Of a stretch of 64,000 nucleotides of DNA, positions 63,466-64,000 are shown in pieces; position 1 is the stretch's first letter; the number at the start of each line of letters is the position of its first letter. Source of the stretch: Azolla caroliniana (taxonomy: Eukaryota > Polypodiophyta). The notes beneath the pieces were generated by a model, which saw only the letters and a list, made by a program, of their open reading frames with translations, searched no databases and was not told the DNA's origin. The stretch is from NCBI GenBank assembly GCA_043228905.1, contig JBHGNT010000003.1:1488001-1552000 (forward strand), given 5' to 3'. The position numbers and the translations under genes were made by a program.

Positions 63466-64000
63466 CTATGAAGTAGATATCAGATATCAGACTTTATGAA
63501 TGCATTAGTAGTCATCGATGCCATATTCTTCTCAAACACAAATTCACAAGAATTTTAGATATTTTGCCATGTGCCAAAGAGATCACTCTGCCTCGTGGTT
63601 AGTTAGCCTAATTGGCCATGAGTAAATCAAAAAATTAATAAAGATGACATTCAAACATCAGTTCATATATCTAAATCACGAATTTACACTCAGAACGCCC
63701 ATAAATCCTTCTCAATTATTTTCAGATGACCAAGATCAGAACCAGCAATACATAACCATGATAGGGAAAAATTAAATCAAGGATAAACAAACTAGAAAAG
63801 AAAAATGGCATAGCTAGATGCAATGGAAGTGTCCACTTCCCCTCATTTATGACCTGGTCTAGATTACCTACAAAAGCTCACAATGTTAGATCCTAATCTG
63901 CAATGTCTGGGGACAAAAGTAAAGAGGAAAAATAAATGATCGATCTTAAAGTTCAATCCACAGTTTCCAGGGGCAAAAAACGTTGTTACGCCCTAATCCA
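63466..64000 (-). other. CDPK intron continuing past the window edge
   Basis: The exon encoding the kinase N-lobe, which must precede [13 protein letters not shown], is not found in this stretch, so it is intron sequence running off the window. No repeat or other gene is supported. Confidence 0.7.

Overview
This is a nuclear segment of a plant genome, most likely a seed plant. The evidence is intron-rich genes with GT-AG boundaries, families in plant-specific form (calcium-dependent protein kinase, subfamily IX bHLH, CYP716-like P450, plant SEC24 and ATG6), and nested Ty3/gypsy, Ty1/copia and LINE remnants plus several MITE-like elements. AT-rich unique DNA contrasts with a GC-rich gypsy element. 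The species cannot be told from the sequence alone.

Layout. 1-6624 is a three-deep transposon nest: a gypsy element on the minus strand (its 3' part lies outside the window) sits inside the integrase of a copia element, which sits at the very start of a LINE endonuclease. 6815-21415 is a decayed tandem array built on a CYP716-like P450. It holds one gene that looks intact (7513-9344), one pseudogene (15792-17623), one truncated relic (20042-20262) and one unit reduced to its 3' flank (about 12031-12660). The flanking spacers are co-duplicated. 21830-23145 is a mosaic of roughly 100-bp tandem repeats and CGGTTT-rich blocks.

23211-30661 is ATG6/Beclin 1 (10 exons, 549 aa), with a 3.3-kb third intron carrying a copia relic. 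32860-44337 is a SEC24 COPII coat gene (25 exons, 1203 aa). 46836-47506 is a hAT-like CGGTTT element. 49579-51474 is a subfamily IX bHLH gene whose start codon lies in a degenerate tandem repeat. 51475-60464 is gene-poor, with a long-inverted-repeat MITE and minisatellites. 60465-63465 (minus strand) is the 3' part of a CDPK gene continuing beyond the window; its second EF-hand has lost most calcium ligands.

The protein genes are housekeeping or signalling genes (autophagy and PI3K complex, ER export, transcription, calcium signalling, oxidative metabolism) with no obvious joint pathway. I found no CRISPR, operon or clearly undescribed system. The most unusual material is structural: the P450 array with its microhomology-type junction and duplicated splice-donor region, MITE families with readable target-site duplications in introns and promoters, and the repeat-embedded start codon. 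Exon coordinates were derived by hand from splice consensus, frame and family conservation, and have not been checked against transcripts.
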